Below are positions 9,772 through 18,480 of a stretch of 64,000 nucleotides of DNA, piece by piece (the stretch's first letter is position 1; each line of letters starts with the position of its first letter). Position numbers and translations under genes: made by a program. The DNA is taken from assembly GCF_016862115.1 (NCBI RefSeq), contig NZ_BOMI01000125.1, positions 25,139 to 89,138 of the forward strand, read 5' to 3'. The notes under the pieces are model-generated. The model made no database searches, was not told where the DNA came from, and saw only the letters and a list, made by a program, of their open reading frames with translations. The stretch is from Paractinoplanes deccanensis (GTDB taxonomy: Bacteria; Actinomycetota; Actinomycetes; Mycobacteriales; Micromonosporaceae).

Positions 9772-9821
9772 CCTCTGCCTTCTCTGTCTAGCTCGGGACG
9801 TCTCCGCCACCGAGGGGCCTG

Positions 9822-9851
9822 CTCAGCTCCGCCGCCAGGGGCGGAGCTGAG
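9822..9851 (-). other. 12-bp perfect stem-loop between atpH and atpA
   Basis: CTCAGCTCCGCC, a 6-base loop and GGCGGAGCTGAG form a perfect 12-bp hairpin in the only sizeable gap within the upstream half of the atp operon. It lies 46 bases past the atpH stop. In the transcript direction it is not followed by a T-run. It may tune the expression of distal F1 genes, act as a processing site, or be a partial terminator. Confidence 0.6.
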
Positions 9852-9897
9852 TCTCAAATTTTCGTCGCAGTGCGGCGAAGCCGCCTTGGAAGCTCAG

Positions 9898-10719
9898 CTA
9901 CTTGGAGAACGCCTGCTTGGCGGCGTTGAGCCGCCGCAGGATCGTGCCGTCGTAGAGGTCGGAGCCGACCTTGACGCTGACGCCGCCGATGATCGAGGGA
10001 TCGACGTCGACCTTCAGCGAGACCTGCCGGCCGTAGATGTCGGACAACTTGGCAGCCAGCGCCTGCTCGTCGGCGTCGGTGAGCGGCTTGGCGACCGTCA
10101 CGTAGGCGACCTCGCGATCGCGCTTCGCGGCGGTCATCTCGACCAGCCGGGTCAGCGATCCCTCGAAGCTACGGCCCCCGAAGCCCTCGAGTGCCACCTC
10201 GATGAGCCGCACCGTGGCCGGCTGGGCCTTGCCCTTCAGCAAGTCCTCCACCAGCTTAACCCGGCGCTCGGTCGGCGCACCCGGGTCACTGAGCGTGACG
10301 GCCAGCTCGGCGTTGCCGGAGACGATCTGCCCGAAGCGGAACAGCTCGTCCTCGACCTCGGCGAGGTTGCCCGACTTCTCGGCACCGGCCAGCACGGCCT
10401 CGGCGCCGAGACGCTCGGTCACGTCGAGCAGCTCGGCGGGCCGGGAGAACCGGCCGGCGACGAGCGAGGCCAGGACGTCGACCGTGACCTGGGATGCCTT
10501 GCCCGACAGCAGCGAGCGCAGCAGCTCGCCCCGGTCGGCGCCGGAGCGCGACGGGTCGGTCAGCGCCCGGCGCAGCCGCGGCTGGGCCCGCAGGATGCCG
10601 GCCACCGACAGGATCTCGTCGGCGACCGTGCCGGCCTGCGCGGCCGTGGCCGTGGCGGTGGCCGAGGTCAGCTTCTCAACGGCCTCGGCGTAGGCCTGCT
10701 GGCCGGCGGTCGACGCCAT
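9898..10719 (-). CDS. atpH: F1Fo ATP synthase delta subunit
   Basis: This peripheral-stalk subunit joins F1 to the b subunits. It is 273 residues, longer than the roughly 177 of E. coli because of an extended N-terminal helical part, as in Streptomyces. The C-terminal signature VDPSIIGGVSVKVGSDLYDGTILRRL is typical. The ATG at 10719 overlaps the atpF stop (TGATG), indicating coupled translation. Unlike mycobacteria, b and delta are separate genes here. Confidence 0.96.
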   Translation of the reverse strand: MASTAGQQAYAEAVEKLTSATATATAAQAGTVADEILSVAGILRAQPRLRRALTDPSRSGADRGELLRSLLSGKASQVTVDVLASLVAGRFSRPAELLDVTERLGAEAVLAGAEKSGNLAEVEDELFRFGQIVSGNAELAVTLSDPGAPTERRVKLVEDLLKGKAQPATVRLIEVALEGFGGRSFEGSLTRLVEMTAAKRDREVAYVTVAKPLTDADEQALAAKLSDIYGRQVSLKVDVDPSIIGGVSVKVGSDLYDGTILRRLNAAKQAFSK

Positions 10720-11282
10720 CAGCGCCGCCCGCCCGCCGAGCCGGCCGCGCCGAGCTCGTCGATGAACCGCTCGACGGTGCCCCGGCTGCGCGCCTCGTCG
10801 GCGAGGGCCTCGCCGACGATCTTGCTGGCCAGGTCGACGGCGAGCGTGCCCACCTCGGACCGAAGGTCGCGCACGATGCTCTCGCGCTGGGCGGCGAGCT
10901 GCTCGTTGCCGGCCGCGATGATGCGGTCCGACTCCTCGCGGGCCTTGGCCAGCACATCCTGACGGATGCCCTCGGCGTCGGCCCGGGCCTCGTCGCGGAT
11001 GCGAGCGGCCTCGGTGCGAGCCTCGGCGAGCTGCGCGCGGTACTGCTCGAGCAGCTGGTTGGCCTCGGCCTGAGCCGCCTCGGCACGCTTGATGCCACCC
11101 TCGATGGCGTCCACCCGCGCCGCGAAGGTCTTCTCCATCATCGGGAAGACGAACTTCATCAGCACGAAGCAGAGGATGCCGAAGGCGATGATGCCGAGAA
11201 CGACCTCCTGCCAGAGCGGGATGATCGGGTTGTGCTCGGTCTCAGCCGCCTCAGCCGCTAGCTGGTAATAGGTGGTGATCAT
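10719..11282 (-). CDS. atpF: F1Fo ATP synthase b subunit
   Basis: This peripheral-stalk subunit is 187 residues. A short extracellular N-terminus precedes one membrane helix (about residues 24-50, containing VVLGIIAFGILCFVLMKF). A long charged Ala/Glu/Arg-rich helix follows and forms the stator coiled coil. The gene lies between atpE and atpH and overlaps atpH by one base. A single b gene is present, so the stator should be a homodimer. Confidence 0.96.
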   Translation of the reverse strand: MITTYYQLAAEAAETEHNPIIPLWQEVVLGIIAFGILCFVLMKFVFPMMEKTFAARVDAIEGGIKRAEAAQAEANQLLEQYRAQLAEARTEAARIRDEARADAEGIRQDVLAKAREESDRIIAAGNEQLAAQRESIVRDLRSEVGTLAVDLASKIVGEALADEARSRGTVERFIDELGAAGSAGGRR

Positions 11283-11311
11283 TCAGACCTCCGCAACGCG
11301 GGAAGGGGGGC

Positions 11312-11548
11312 TTAGAACTCGCCGGCCCAGATGAAGCCGAAGGCGATGCCGAGGAGGGCGAGCGCCTCGATGACGGCGAAGCCGATCCAGACGTACGGCA
11401 GGGTCAGGCGCGACGACTCCGGCTGGCGGGCGGTGGACTGGATGTACGCGGAGAAGACCAGACCGACACCGATGCCGGGGCCGATGGCGGCAAGGCCGTA
11501 ACCGATGGCGGCGGTGCTACCACCGACGGCGGCAAGAACGTCGTACAT
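11312..11548 (-). CDS. atpE: F1Fo ATP synthase c subunit
   Basis: This proteolipid of the membrane rotor ring is 78 residues with two helices. The Gly-rich first helix reads IGPGIGVGLVF. RQPE (41-44) forms the polar loop. Glu61 in WIGFAVIEALALLGI is the ion carrier. The ATG at 11548 has AGGAGGA 8 bases upstream. An in-frame TTG two codons earlier would leave only two bases after the Shine-Dalgarno and is rejected. It is probably proton coupled, but the ion cannot be proved here. Confidence 0.97.
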   Translation of the reverse strand: MYDVLAAVGGSTAAIGYGLAAIGPGIGVGLVFSAYIQSTARQPESSRLTLPYVWIGFAVIEALALLGIAFGFIWAGEF

Positions 11549-11633
11549 TGTCAATTCCTCCTGGTATCTCGCGTGGATGTCACGCGGGACGACAACGGGG
11601 TGTTACAGGTGGTGCGGGACTTGCGGGAAGTGC

Positions 11634-12428
11634 TCAGTGCTCGTCGGCGAGCGCGCCCTGGACGTAGCTCGCGGTCAGCACGGTGAAGACGTAGGCCTGG
11701 AGGCAGATGACCAGGAACTCCAGGAAGGTCAAGGCGATGGTCATCGCCCACGACACGACCGAGAACGGCGCGAACCAGACGTTGGCGTTCAGCATCGCGA
11801 AGCCGCCCAGCGTGAACACCAGCAGCAGCATGTGGCCGGCGAACATGTTGGCGAAAAGACGGACGGCGAGCGAGAACGGCCGGACGATGAAGGTCGAGAA
11901 GAACTCGATCGGGATCAGCAGCGGCAGAATGAACCACGGCGCCGGCGGGATCAGGGCGTGCTTGAAGTATTTCAGGCCGCCGTGGTGCTTCATGCCGATG
12001 TAGATGAACATGACGTAGCTGATCACCGCGAGAACCGCCGGGAACGCGATGTGCGAGTTCGGCGAGATCTGCGCGAACGGCACGATGGCCCAGAAGTTCA
12101 TCAGCAGGATGAAGACGAACAGCGTCGTCAGGTACGGCGCGAAGTTGATGCCCCGCTTGCCGAGCATGTCGACCGCGATGTTGTTCCGCACGAAGCCGTA
12201 GATGCTCTCGGCGATCCACTGCTTCTTGGTGGGAACCAGCTTGGGCTTCCGGTACGTGACCAGGAAGAAAATGATGATCAGCGCAACCGAGATCCACAGG
12301 AGCGCAGTGATCTTGGTAAACCAGTAGCTGTCGTGCCCGCCCCACGGCACGATGCTGGGCAGGTAGAAATCCTCGACGCTCGGCGGGAACGGAACGTCCG
12401 CCGCGAGGACTGTCGACTGACCGGTCAC
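11634..12428 (-). CDS. atpB: F1Fo ATP synthase a subunit
   Basis: This stator membrane subunit forms the proton half-channels. It is 264 residues with several hydrophobic helices. The essential Arg190 is visible in VRPFSLAVRLFANMFAGH, and the final helices include FLEFLVICLQAYVFTVL. The GTG at 12428 is the start. The first residues are polar and extracellular. The gene is 15 bases after the small AtpI/Z gene and 85 bases before atpE. Confidence 0.97.
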   Translation of the reverse strand: MTGQSTVLAADVPFPPSVEDFYLPSIVPWGGHDSYWFTKITALLWISVALIIIFFLVTYRKPKLVPTKKQWIAESIYGFVRNNIAVDMLGKRGINFAPYLTTLFVFILLMNFWAIVPFAQISPNSHIAFPAVLAVISYVMFIYIGMKHHGGLKYFKHALIPPAPWFILPLLIPIEFFSTFIVRPFSLAVRLFANMFAGHMLLLVFTLGGFAMLNANVWFAPFSVVSWAMTIALTFLEFLVICLQAYVFTVLTASYVQGALADEH

Positions 12429-12443
12429 CGTAGCCCTTTCCTG

Positions 12444-12677
12444 TCAGGCGCCGAGACGGCGCACGATGAGGTAGACACCGCCGCCGATACCAACGACCGC
12501 GCCTATACCGGCGAAGATGCCCTTGGTCCCGACCCAGTGGTCGACCAGCAAACCGATCCCTCCCCAGACCAACATCCCCGCGATGAGGTAGGCGACGGCA
12601 GTCATTCCCATGCCCGTGTCGGGCGGAGGCGGACCGTCGTCGTCCTGGGGATTCCTGGGAGGTTCTTGACCGGTCAT
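12444..12677 (-). CDS. AtpZ/AtpI family small membrane protein
   Basis: The protein is 77 residues. The N-terminus is Pro/Asp-rich and cytoplasmic-looking. Two hydrophobic helices follow (AVAYLIAGMLVWGGIGLLVD and IFAGIGAVVGIGGGVYLIV). This is the usual shape of AtpZ/AtpI-family proteins that head atp operons and have been linked to c-ring assembly or Mg2+ uptake. The ATG at 12677 is chosen because earlier starts add residues unlike the family. It is the first gene of the tight atpB-led run. Confidence 0.85.
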   Translation of the reverse strand: MTGQEPPRNPQDDDGPPPPDTGMGMTAVAYLIAGMLVWGGIGLLVDHWVGTKGIFAGIGAVVGIGGGVYLIVRRLGA

Positions 12678-12886
12678 GACGGCCCGAACGATATCAGCAG
12701 GAAAGACAAGGCTAAGCGCGGCCCCCCGCACAACCGCAGTTGTCCAGGCGTCAGGGGTCGCGCAACTGGAAGGACACGGTACTCCCCCTTCGCCATAACC
12801 GGACAACCGCCGAGCGTTCACGTCACCGTTTCGAGGTCAACAAACCACGAAAGGGACGCTGACGAGCGCAAACAGCCGTTAGATGA

Positions 12887-13393
12887 TCACTTTGGGCGAC
12901 TGACGCGGTGAATCCACCACGCCTGGACGCCGGTCCAGACCACCACGCCCGCGACGATTCCCCAGCCGAGCGCGTCCTTGCCCCGCCAGTCACTCGCCAC
13001 TCCGTACGCGAGGACGACACCGAGGACCGAGTACTTCAGCACGTACGTCAGCAGCGCGACCGGCATCAGCAGCGCCGGCCGGACCGTGTCGGCCCAAGCG
13101 ATCACCAATGTCGACATCGTATAGCTGATCGTCACTATAAGCACGCCAATTGCGGCGCCCAGGCCCGCCGTGGGCCCGCTGACCAGGAACCCGACCGAGG
13201 CGGCGCAGAGCAGCAGCGCGAACGCGACGGCCGTCAGGAACGGCAGGTGCGCCACCCGCCAGCGCGGATCGGCCGGCAACGGGGGCAGGTCGGGCAGCGG
13301 CCGGTCGTCGTCCTCGTCCTTGTCGCGAAGGGTCGGGTCGAGCGCCGGATCGTACGGCTCGATCTCGAGGTCGTCGGAGCGAGAGCGCCTCAC
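12887..13393 (-). CDS. Four-helix membrane protein upstream of the atp operon (AtpI-like position)
   Basis: The protein is 168 residues. A charged cytoplasmic N-terminus rich in Asp, Arg and Pro is followed by four hydrophobic helices (about residues 50-70, 76-98, 104-127 and 142-160). The arrangement is like proteins annotated as ATP synthase protein I in actinobacteria, although the sequence alone does not give a function. The GTG overlaps the glyA stop (GTGA), so the two are translationally coupled. The 209 bases between this gene and the AtpZ-like gene probably hold a promoter for the atp genes. Confidence 0.7.
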   Translation of the reverse strand: MRRSRSDDLEIEPYDPALDPTLRDKDEDDDRPLPDLPPLPADPRWRVAHLPFLTAVAFALLLCAASVGFLVSGPTAGLGAAIGVLIVTISYTMSTLVIAWADTVRPALLMPVALLTYVLKYSVLGVVLAYGVASDWRGKDALGWGIVAGVVVWTGVQAWWIHRVSRPK

Positions 13394-14679
13394 GCCATCG
13401 CCTCCTGCCCCGCGTAGGCGGGGAACCGGCCGACCAGCGCGCCGACCTCGTCGGCCACCCCGGCGAGCCGTGCCGCGCCCGGAGCCGTGCCCGGATCGCA
13501 GCGCACCGCGACGCCGATCAGCCCGGCGATCTGCCGCATTTCACCCTCCCGCATCCCCTGGGTGGTCACGCTCGGCGACCCCACCCGGATGCCCGACGCT
13601 ACAGCCGGGCGCTGCGGATCGTACGGGATCGCGTTCTTGTTGAGGCTGATGCGGGCCAGGTCACAGCGCGCCTCGGCGTCGCGGCCGGTCACGCCGAGCC
13701 CGGTCAGGTCGACCAGCGCGAGGTGGGTGTCGGTGCCGCCGGAGACGGGCCGCATGCCCTCGGCGGCCAGCCCCGCGGCCAGCGCCTGCGCGTTTCTGAC
13801 CACCTGACGGGCGTACCCCTGGAAGTCCGGAAGCGCGGCGAGCCGCAGCGCCACCGCCTTGCCGGCGATCGCGTGCATCATCGGGCTGCCCTGGCTGAAC
13901 GGGAACACCGCGCGGTCGACGCGCTCGGCCAGCTCGGCGCGGCAGAGGATCATGCCGCCGCGCGGGCCGCGGAGCACCTTGTGCGTGGTGCAGGTGACCA
14001 CGTCGGCGTACGGGACGGGCGAGGGGACCGCCCGGCCGGCCACCAGGCCGATGAAGTGGGCGGCGTCGACCAGCAGGTAAGCGCCCACCTCGTCGGCGAT
14101 CGCGCGGAACGTGGCGAAGTCGATGGCCCGGGGGTACGCGGTCGCGCCGCAGATGATCAGCTTGGGGTGGTGGGCGAGCGCGAGGTCGCGCACCTCGTCG
14201 TAGTCGATCTCCTCGGTGTTCGGGGTGACGCGATAGCCGACCGGATGGAACCACTTGCCGGAGAAGTTGACCCGGCTGCCGTGGGTCAGGTGGCCGCCGT
14301 GCGGCAGCTCCATGGCCAGCACCGTGTCGCCCGGCTCGGCCAGCGCCGCGTACGCCGCCAGGTTGGCCGCCGTGCCCGAGTGTGGCTGCACGTTGGCGTG
14401 GTCGGCGCCGAACAGGTCGCGGGCGCGCTGGACGGCCAGCTCCTCGGCGTGGTCGGCCTCGGCGCAGCCGCCGTAGTAACGACGCCCGGGGTAACCCTCC
14501 GCGTATTTGTTGGCGAGCGTGGAGCCGAGCGCGGCCAGCACCTCGGGCCAGGTGTAGTTTTCGCTGGCGATCAGCTGGAGCCCGGCCCGCTGCCGGTCGA
14601 CCTCGGCGAGGAGGACATGGGCGATCTCCGGATCGGCACGCTCGAGCGCGGCGAAGTCCGGCCCCCAGAAGGTGTCCAC
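13390..14679 (-). CDS. glyA: Serine hydroxymethyltransferase
   Basis: This PLP enzyme interconverts serine and glycine with tetrahydrofolate, feeding one-carbon metabolism. It is 429 residues. LQLIASENYTWPEVL, NKYAEGYPGRRYYGG and VQPHSGTAANLAAY are all typical. The PLP Schiff-base lysine is Lys234 in TTTHKVLRGPRGG, where Val replaces the more common Thr after Lys. The GTG at 14679 has GGGGAGGG upstream and is preferred to a TTG at 14700. The gene is immediately upstream of the atp region, as in Streptomyces, and overlaps the following membrane-protein gene by GTGA. Confidence 0.93.
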   Translation of the reverse strand: MDTFWGPDFAALERADPEIAHVLLAEVDRQRAGLQLIASENYTWPEVLAALGSTLANKYAEGYPGRRYYGGCAEADHAEELAVQRARDLFGADHANVQPHSGTAANLAAYAALAEPGDTVLAMELPHGGHLTHGSRVNFSGKWFHPVGYRVTPNTEEIDYDEVRDLALAHHPKLIICGATAYPRAIDFATFRAIADEVGAYLLVDAAHFIGLVAGRAVPSPVPYADVVTCTTHKVLRGPRGGMILCRAELAERVDRAVFPFSQGSPMMHAIAGKAVALRLAALPDFQGYARQVVRNAQALAAGLAAEGMRPVSGGTDTHLALVDLTGLGVTGRDAEARCDLARISLNKNAIPYDPQRPAVASGIRVGSPSVTTQGMREGEMRQIAGLIGVAVRCDPGTAPGAARLAGVADEVGALVGRFPAYAGQEAMA

Positions 14680-14759
14680 GCGCCCTCCCCGAGTAGGCAA
14701 CGCTGCCAGAAAAGAGCATATGGCTTACGGCGGCCCTCCGGCGGGCACAGTCTGCAGTT

Positions 14760-16223
14760 ATGCGCTGCTTGGTGACGGGTGCGACCGGATACATCGGCGG
14801 GCGGCTGGCCCCGCGCCTGCTCGACGCCGGCCACGAGGTGCGATGTCTGACCCGCGGGCCGGGACGGCTGCGGGACGTGCCGTGGGCCGGCCGGGCCGAG
14901 ATCGTGCGGGGCGACCTGGAGGACGCGGAGTCGCTGCGCGCCGCGTTCGAGGGCGTCGACGTCGCCTACTTCCTGATGCACTCGCTGGGCCGGCGCGACT
15001 TCGAGAAACGCGACCGGCGGGCGGCGGAGAACTTCGCGGCGGCGGCCCGCGCCGCGCACGTGTCCCGCATCGTCTATCTGGGCGGTCCCGAGCCGCCGGA
15101 GGGCGAGAGGGCGAGCGCCCACCTGCGCTCGCGCACGGAGGTGGCCCGGATCCTGCTCGCCAGTGGGGTGCCGACGACAGTGCTGCGGGCGCCGGTGATC
15201 ATCGGTTCCGGCTCGGCGTCGTTCGAGATGCTGCGCTACCTGACCGAGCGCCTGCCGGTCATGGTGACGCCACGCTGGGTGCGCAACCGGATCCAGCCGA
15301 TCGCGGTGCGTGACGTTCTGCGGTACCTCATCGTGTCCGCGAGCATGCCGTCGTCGGTCAACCGCGCCTTCGACATCGGCGGCCCGGACGTGCTGACGTA
15401 CGCCGAGATGATGCAGCGCTACGCGAAGGTCGCCGGCCTGCGCCGCCGCGTCATCGTGCCGCTGAGGCCGCTGAGCCCGTGGCTGTCGGCCCACTGGGTC
15501 GGCCTGGTCACCCCGGTGCCCAACGCGATCGCCCGGCCCCTGGTGGCCAGCCTGGTGCACGAGGCCGTGGCCCACGAGAACGACATCGCCGAATTCTCCG
15601 CCGACAAGCCGCTCGGCTTCGACGAGGCGGTCCGGCACGCCCTCTGCAAGATCCGGGACGCGAACGTGGAGACCCGCTGGGCGGACGCCGCCGGGCGGGA
15701 CGCGGCGGCCGAGCCCCTGCCCTCCGACCCGGCGTGGTCCGGCGGCAGCGTCTACGTCGACGAGCGCTCGCGGCCGGTCGACGCCCCGGTCGACGCGCTG
15801 TGGCGGGTCATCGAGGGCGTGGGCGGCGAGAACGGCTGGTACTCGTTCCCCCTGGCCTGGTCGGTGCGCGGCTGGCTGGACCGGCTGGCCGGCGGGGTGG
15901 GCCTGCGCCGGGGCCGCCGCGACCGCCAGCACCTGCGCGTCGGCGAGGCGCTGGACTGGTGGCGGGTCGAGGAGATCGTGCCCGGCAAGCTGCTGCGCCT
16001 GCGCGCCGAGATGCGGGTGCCCGGGCGGGCCTGGCTCGAGATGTGCGCCACCGAGGACGGCGACGGCCGCAGCGTCTACCGCCAGCGCGCCGTCTTCCTG
16101 CCCCGCGGCCTGGCCGGTCACGCCTACTGGGCCTCGGTCCTGCCCTTCCACGGCGTCATCTTCAGCGGCATGGCTCGCAACATCGCCAAGGGCGCCCGTC
16201 CGACCACCCCACCGCCGCCCTGA
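14760..16223 (+). CDS. NAD(P)-binding SDR protein with C-terminal DUF2867 domain
   Basis: The protein is 487 residues. An extended-SDR Rossmann domain starts with CLVTGATGYIGGRL (GxxGxxG) and runs to about residue 290. It lacks a clear YxxxK, so it may bind the nucleotide without classical dehydrogenase chemistry. A C-terminal domain of about 150 residues resembles DUF2867 (SRPBCC-like; DWWRVEEIVPGKLLRLRAEM). The pair is a known actinobacterial fusion with no defined substrate. The ATG at 14760 has no obvious Shine-Dalgarno, and a CAGTCT box lies just ahead, so leaderless expression is possible. It diverges from glyA. Confidence 0.8.
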   Translation: MRCLVTGATGYIGGRLAPRLLDAGHEVRCLTRGPGRLRDVPWAGRAEIVRGDLEDAESLRAAFEGVDVAYFLMHSLGRRDFEKRDRRAAENFAAAARAAHVSRIVYLGGPEPPEGERASAHLRSRTEVARILLASGVPTTVLRAPVIIGSGSASFEMLRYLTERLPVMVTPRWVRNRIQPIAVRDVLRYLIVSASMPSSVNRAFDIGGPDVLTYAEMMQRYAKVAGLRRRVIVPLRPLSPWLSAHWVGLVTPVPNAIARPLVASLVHEAVAHENDIAEFSADKPLGFDEAVRHALCKIRDANVETRWADAAGRDAAAEPLPSDPAWSGGSVYVDERSRPVDAPVDALWRVIEGVGGENGWYSFPLAWSVRGWLDRLAGGVGLRRGRRDRQHLRVGEALDWWRVEEIVPGKLLRLRAEMRVPGRAWLEMCATEDGDGRSVYRQRAVFLPRGLAGHAYWASVLPFHGVIFSGMARNIAKGARPTTPPPP

Positions 16224-16241
16224 AAGCGATTAAGACCCCGT

Positions 16242-17207
16242 CTATTTCGCCGCGGCCCTCGTGAGGCGGTCGCGGATCGCGAGCCAGTCCTCGGTCTGCG
16301 GTGGCTCCTGCACCAGGATCGTGGCCACGCCGGCGTCGTCCAGGCGGTGCAGCGCGGCGTAGAGGTCGGCCGCGTACTCCCCCGGGTCGGCGGGAAGGAT
16401 CTCGGCGCCCGGGACGTCAGCGGTCTCGTACGTCAGCACGCCGATCGGCTCGGCCAGCTCGGCACGGTCGACGTCGCGCACGTCCTTGGCGAGGATCAGC
16501 GTGGCCCGCGGCGCGTAGTGGCGCCGGCTCATGCCCGGCGACGGGCGGGCCGCGCCGTCCGCCACCGTGTCGGGCAGGCCGATCGACCCGGTGACCTCCC
16601 GGATCGCCCGAAGCGGGAGCGCACCCGGCCGCAGCAGCGTGGGTGTCTCGTCCACCAGGCTCAGCACCGTCGACTCGATGCCCCACGAGCTCGCCCCGCC
16701 GTCGAGCACGAGCGGCACGTCGGGCAGGCTGCGCACCACGTGCTCGGCGGTGGTCGGCGAGATCGACTCGGAGCGGTTGGCGCTGGGCGCGGCGAGCGGC
16801 AGCCCGCTCGCCTCGAGCAGCCGGAGCGCCACCTCGTGGGCGGGGATCCGGATCGCGATGGTGTCGTTCTCGGCACCCACGCCGGCCAGGTGCCGGGCCC
16901 GTGGCAGCACGAGGGTGAGCGGACCCGGCCAGAACCGGGCGGCCAGCTCGTTCGCGAGCGACGGCCACGACTCGGTCAGCGCGCGGGCCGCCTCGACGTT
17001 CGCGACGTGCACGATCAGCGGGTTCCACGACGGGCGGTTCTTCAGCCGGTAGACCTCGCCGATCGCCCGGGCGGAGAACGCGTCGGCGCCCAGCCCGTAC
17101 ACGGTCTCGGTGGGGAAGGCGACGACGGACTCGGCCCGCAGCACCTCCACGGCACGGCGCAGCCCGTCCGCGTCGGGCCGGACGATCTTTTCCGAAGGGA
17201 GAGTCAC
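16242..17207 (-). CDS. L-threonylcarbamoyladenylate synthase, full-length Sua5 type
   Basis: The enzyme makes threonylcarbamoyl-AMP from threonine, bicarbonate and ATP for the t6A37 modification of ANN-decoding tRNAs. It is 321 residues. The YrdC domain carries FPTETVYGLG, the catalytic K56-N-R58 motif in RLKNRPSWNPLIVH and S142-A-N144. A linker (PSPGMSRRHYAPRA) and the C-terminal Sua5 domain follow. All key residues are intact. The GTG at 17207 overlaps the stop of the phosphatase gene (GTGA). A second YrdC-type gene lies two genes upstream, but that one has lost the KxR motif. Confidence 0.9.
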   Translation of the reverse strand: MTLPSEKIVRPDADGLRRAVEVLRAESVVAFPTETVYGLGADAFSARAIGEVYRLKNRPSWNPLIVHVANVEAARALTESWPSLANELAARFWPGPLTLVLPRARHLAGVGAENDTIAIRIPAHEVALRLLEASGLPLAAPSANRSESISPTTAEHVVRSLPDVPLVLDGGASSWGIESTVLSLVDETPTLLRPGALPLRAIREVTGSIGLPDTVADGAARPSPGMSRRHYAPRATLILAKDVRDVDRAELAEPIGVLTYETADVPGAEILPADPGEYAADLYAALHRLDDAGVATILVQEPPQTEDWLAIRDRLTRAAAK

Positions 17208-17797
17208 GGCAGGAGCAGGGTGGCGAACGGGACCGTGGTGTCCTCGATCTCGTTGCCGATGCGCTGGAAGGTCTGGTCGCCGCGGCCCCACGGGTCGTCG
17301 AGGTCGTCGCCCTCGCGCGGCGGGTCGTCGCCGCGCAGCCGGGCCACCTCCTCGACGATCGCCACGCCGCGGGCGTGCACCGCCTCGGGCTGGGGCTCGG
17401 CCGCCGGCAGCCGGCTCTCGTCGACGCCGGCCAGCAGCCGGCCGAACTCGCCCGTCACGAAGGTGCGCGAGGCCGCGTCGGGCCGCAGCGCCACCACGTA
17501 GTCGAGCTGGTCGGCGGTGGCGGTCAGGATCAGGTCGGCCTCGTCGATGAAGTCGCCGCGCAGCTTGCGGGCCGCGAAGCCGTCGGCGGCGCCGCCCCGG
17601 GCGCGCACCTGGCGGGCGGCGGGCGGGTTCATCTCCTCGCCCTCGTGCCAGCCGCCGGTGCCGGCGCTGAGGCTGCGGACCAGCTTTTCGCCCTGCTCGC
17701 CGGCCCTGTCCTTGACGGCGCGGGCAAGCAGGCGCTCGGCCATCGGCGACCGGCAGATGTTTCCCATGCAGATGTGCAGGACGGTGAACGGCTCCAC
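17204..17797 (-). CDS. Low-molecular-weight protein tyrosine phosphatase family protein
   Basis: The protein is 197 residues. The CX5R phosphate loop is C10-M-G-N-I-C-R16, followed by SPMAERLL, as in low-molecular-weight phosphotyrosine phosphatases. The usual acid loop (DP) is replaced toward the C-terminus by DDLDDPWGRGDQTF. It may dephosphorylate tyrosine on proteins or related substrates. The GTG at 17797 is one base after the stop of the upstream YrdC-type gene, and its own stop overlaps sua5. The three form a tight run, as seen around prmC in other actinobacteria. Confidence 0.87.
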   Translation of the reverse strand: MEPFTVLHICMGNICRSPMAERLLARAVKDRAGEQGEKLVRSLSAGTGGWHEGEEMNPPAARQVRARGGAADGFAARKLRGDFIDEADLILTATADQLDYVVALRPDAASRTFVTGEFGRLLAGVDESRLPAAEPQPEAVHARGVAIVEEVARLRGDDPPREGDDLDDPWGRGDQTFQRIGNEIEDTTVPFATLLLP

Positions 17798-17798
17798 G

Positions 17799-18443
17799 TC
17801 AGCCCTCCGCCGCCAGGATCTCGGGCACGACGTCGCGCAGCTTCTCGAACGGGACGGCGCCGTTGCGCAGCACGCGCGGGACGTCGCCGGTCACGTCGAC
17901 GATCGTGCTGGGCGCCGGGTCGAGCGCCGGCCCGGCCTCGAGGTAGACCCGGACCGCGTACTCCAGCTGGTCGCGGGCCTCGTCGGCCGTGTTGGGCGCC
18001 AGGCGGCCCACCTTGTTGGCCGTGGTGACGGCCATCGGGCCCACCTCGCGCAGCACCTCGAGGGCCACCGGGTGCAGCGGCATGCGGACCGCGACCTGCC
18101 CGCCGGTGTCGCCGAGGTCCCACTGGAGGCTCGGCGAATGCTCGACGTAGAGGGTCAGCGCGCCCGGCCAGAACGCGTCGGCCAGCTCGCGCGCCGCCTT
18201 GGGCAGCGAGTAGACCAGGCCGTCGAGCGTGTGCCGGGAGCCGACCAGCACGGGCGGCGGGACCTGGGTGGTGACGCTGCGCGCCTGATGCAGGGCGGTG
18301 ATGGCGTGCGGCGTGAAGGCGTCGGCGCCGATGCCGTAGACCGTGTCGGTCGGCATCACCACCAGCTCACCGCTCTTGACCGCCTCGACGGCGGCGGCGA
18401 TGCCGCGATCCCGGTCCGCGGTGGTACGGCAGTCGTAGAGCAT
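17799..18443 (-). CDS. TsaC/YrdC-type L-threonylcarbamoyladenylate synthase paralogue with altered catalytic motif
   Basis: The protein is 214 residues and consists of a YrdC domain only. MPTDTVYGIGADAF, FWPGALTLYVEHSPSLQWDLGD and VAVRMPLHPVAL clearly place it in the family and at the usual locus after prmC. In relatives I recall, the segment AKGRGRDMPVPVLVGS carries the KxR motif. Here the aligned stretch is ARSVTTQVPPPVLVGS, so Lys becomes Arg55 and Arg becomes Val57. The SxN motif reads T141-A-N143. It may be inactive or altered in substrate, with the neighbouring Sua5 taking over. An alternative GTG start lies one codon upstream. Confidence 0.82.
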   Translation of the reverse strand: MLYDCRTTADRDRGIAAAVEAVKSGELVVMPTDTVYGIGADAFTPHAITALHQARSVTTQVPPPVLVGSRHTLDGLVYSLPKAARELADAFWPGALTLYVEHSPSLQWDLGDTGGQVAVRMPLHPVALEVLREVGPMAVTTANKVGRLAPNTADEARDQLEYAVRVYLEAGPALDPAPSTIVDVTGDVPRVLRNGAVPFEKLRDVVPEILAAEG

Positions 18444-18480
18444 CACACCGTGCAGTCTGCCATGCGCCGCGGCGCATCGA

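Noticed and set aside
12678..12886. A riboswitch or small RNA ahead of the atp genes
   Set aside because: I see no conserved riboswitch core. The gap is better described as a promoter region only.
17204..17797. LMW phosphatase plus the two YrdC genes as a polysaccharide export locus
   Set aside because: No Wzc-like kinase, Wza or glycosyltransferase is present. The order is the ordinary prmC-sua5 neighbourhood.
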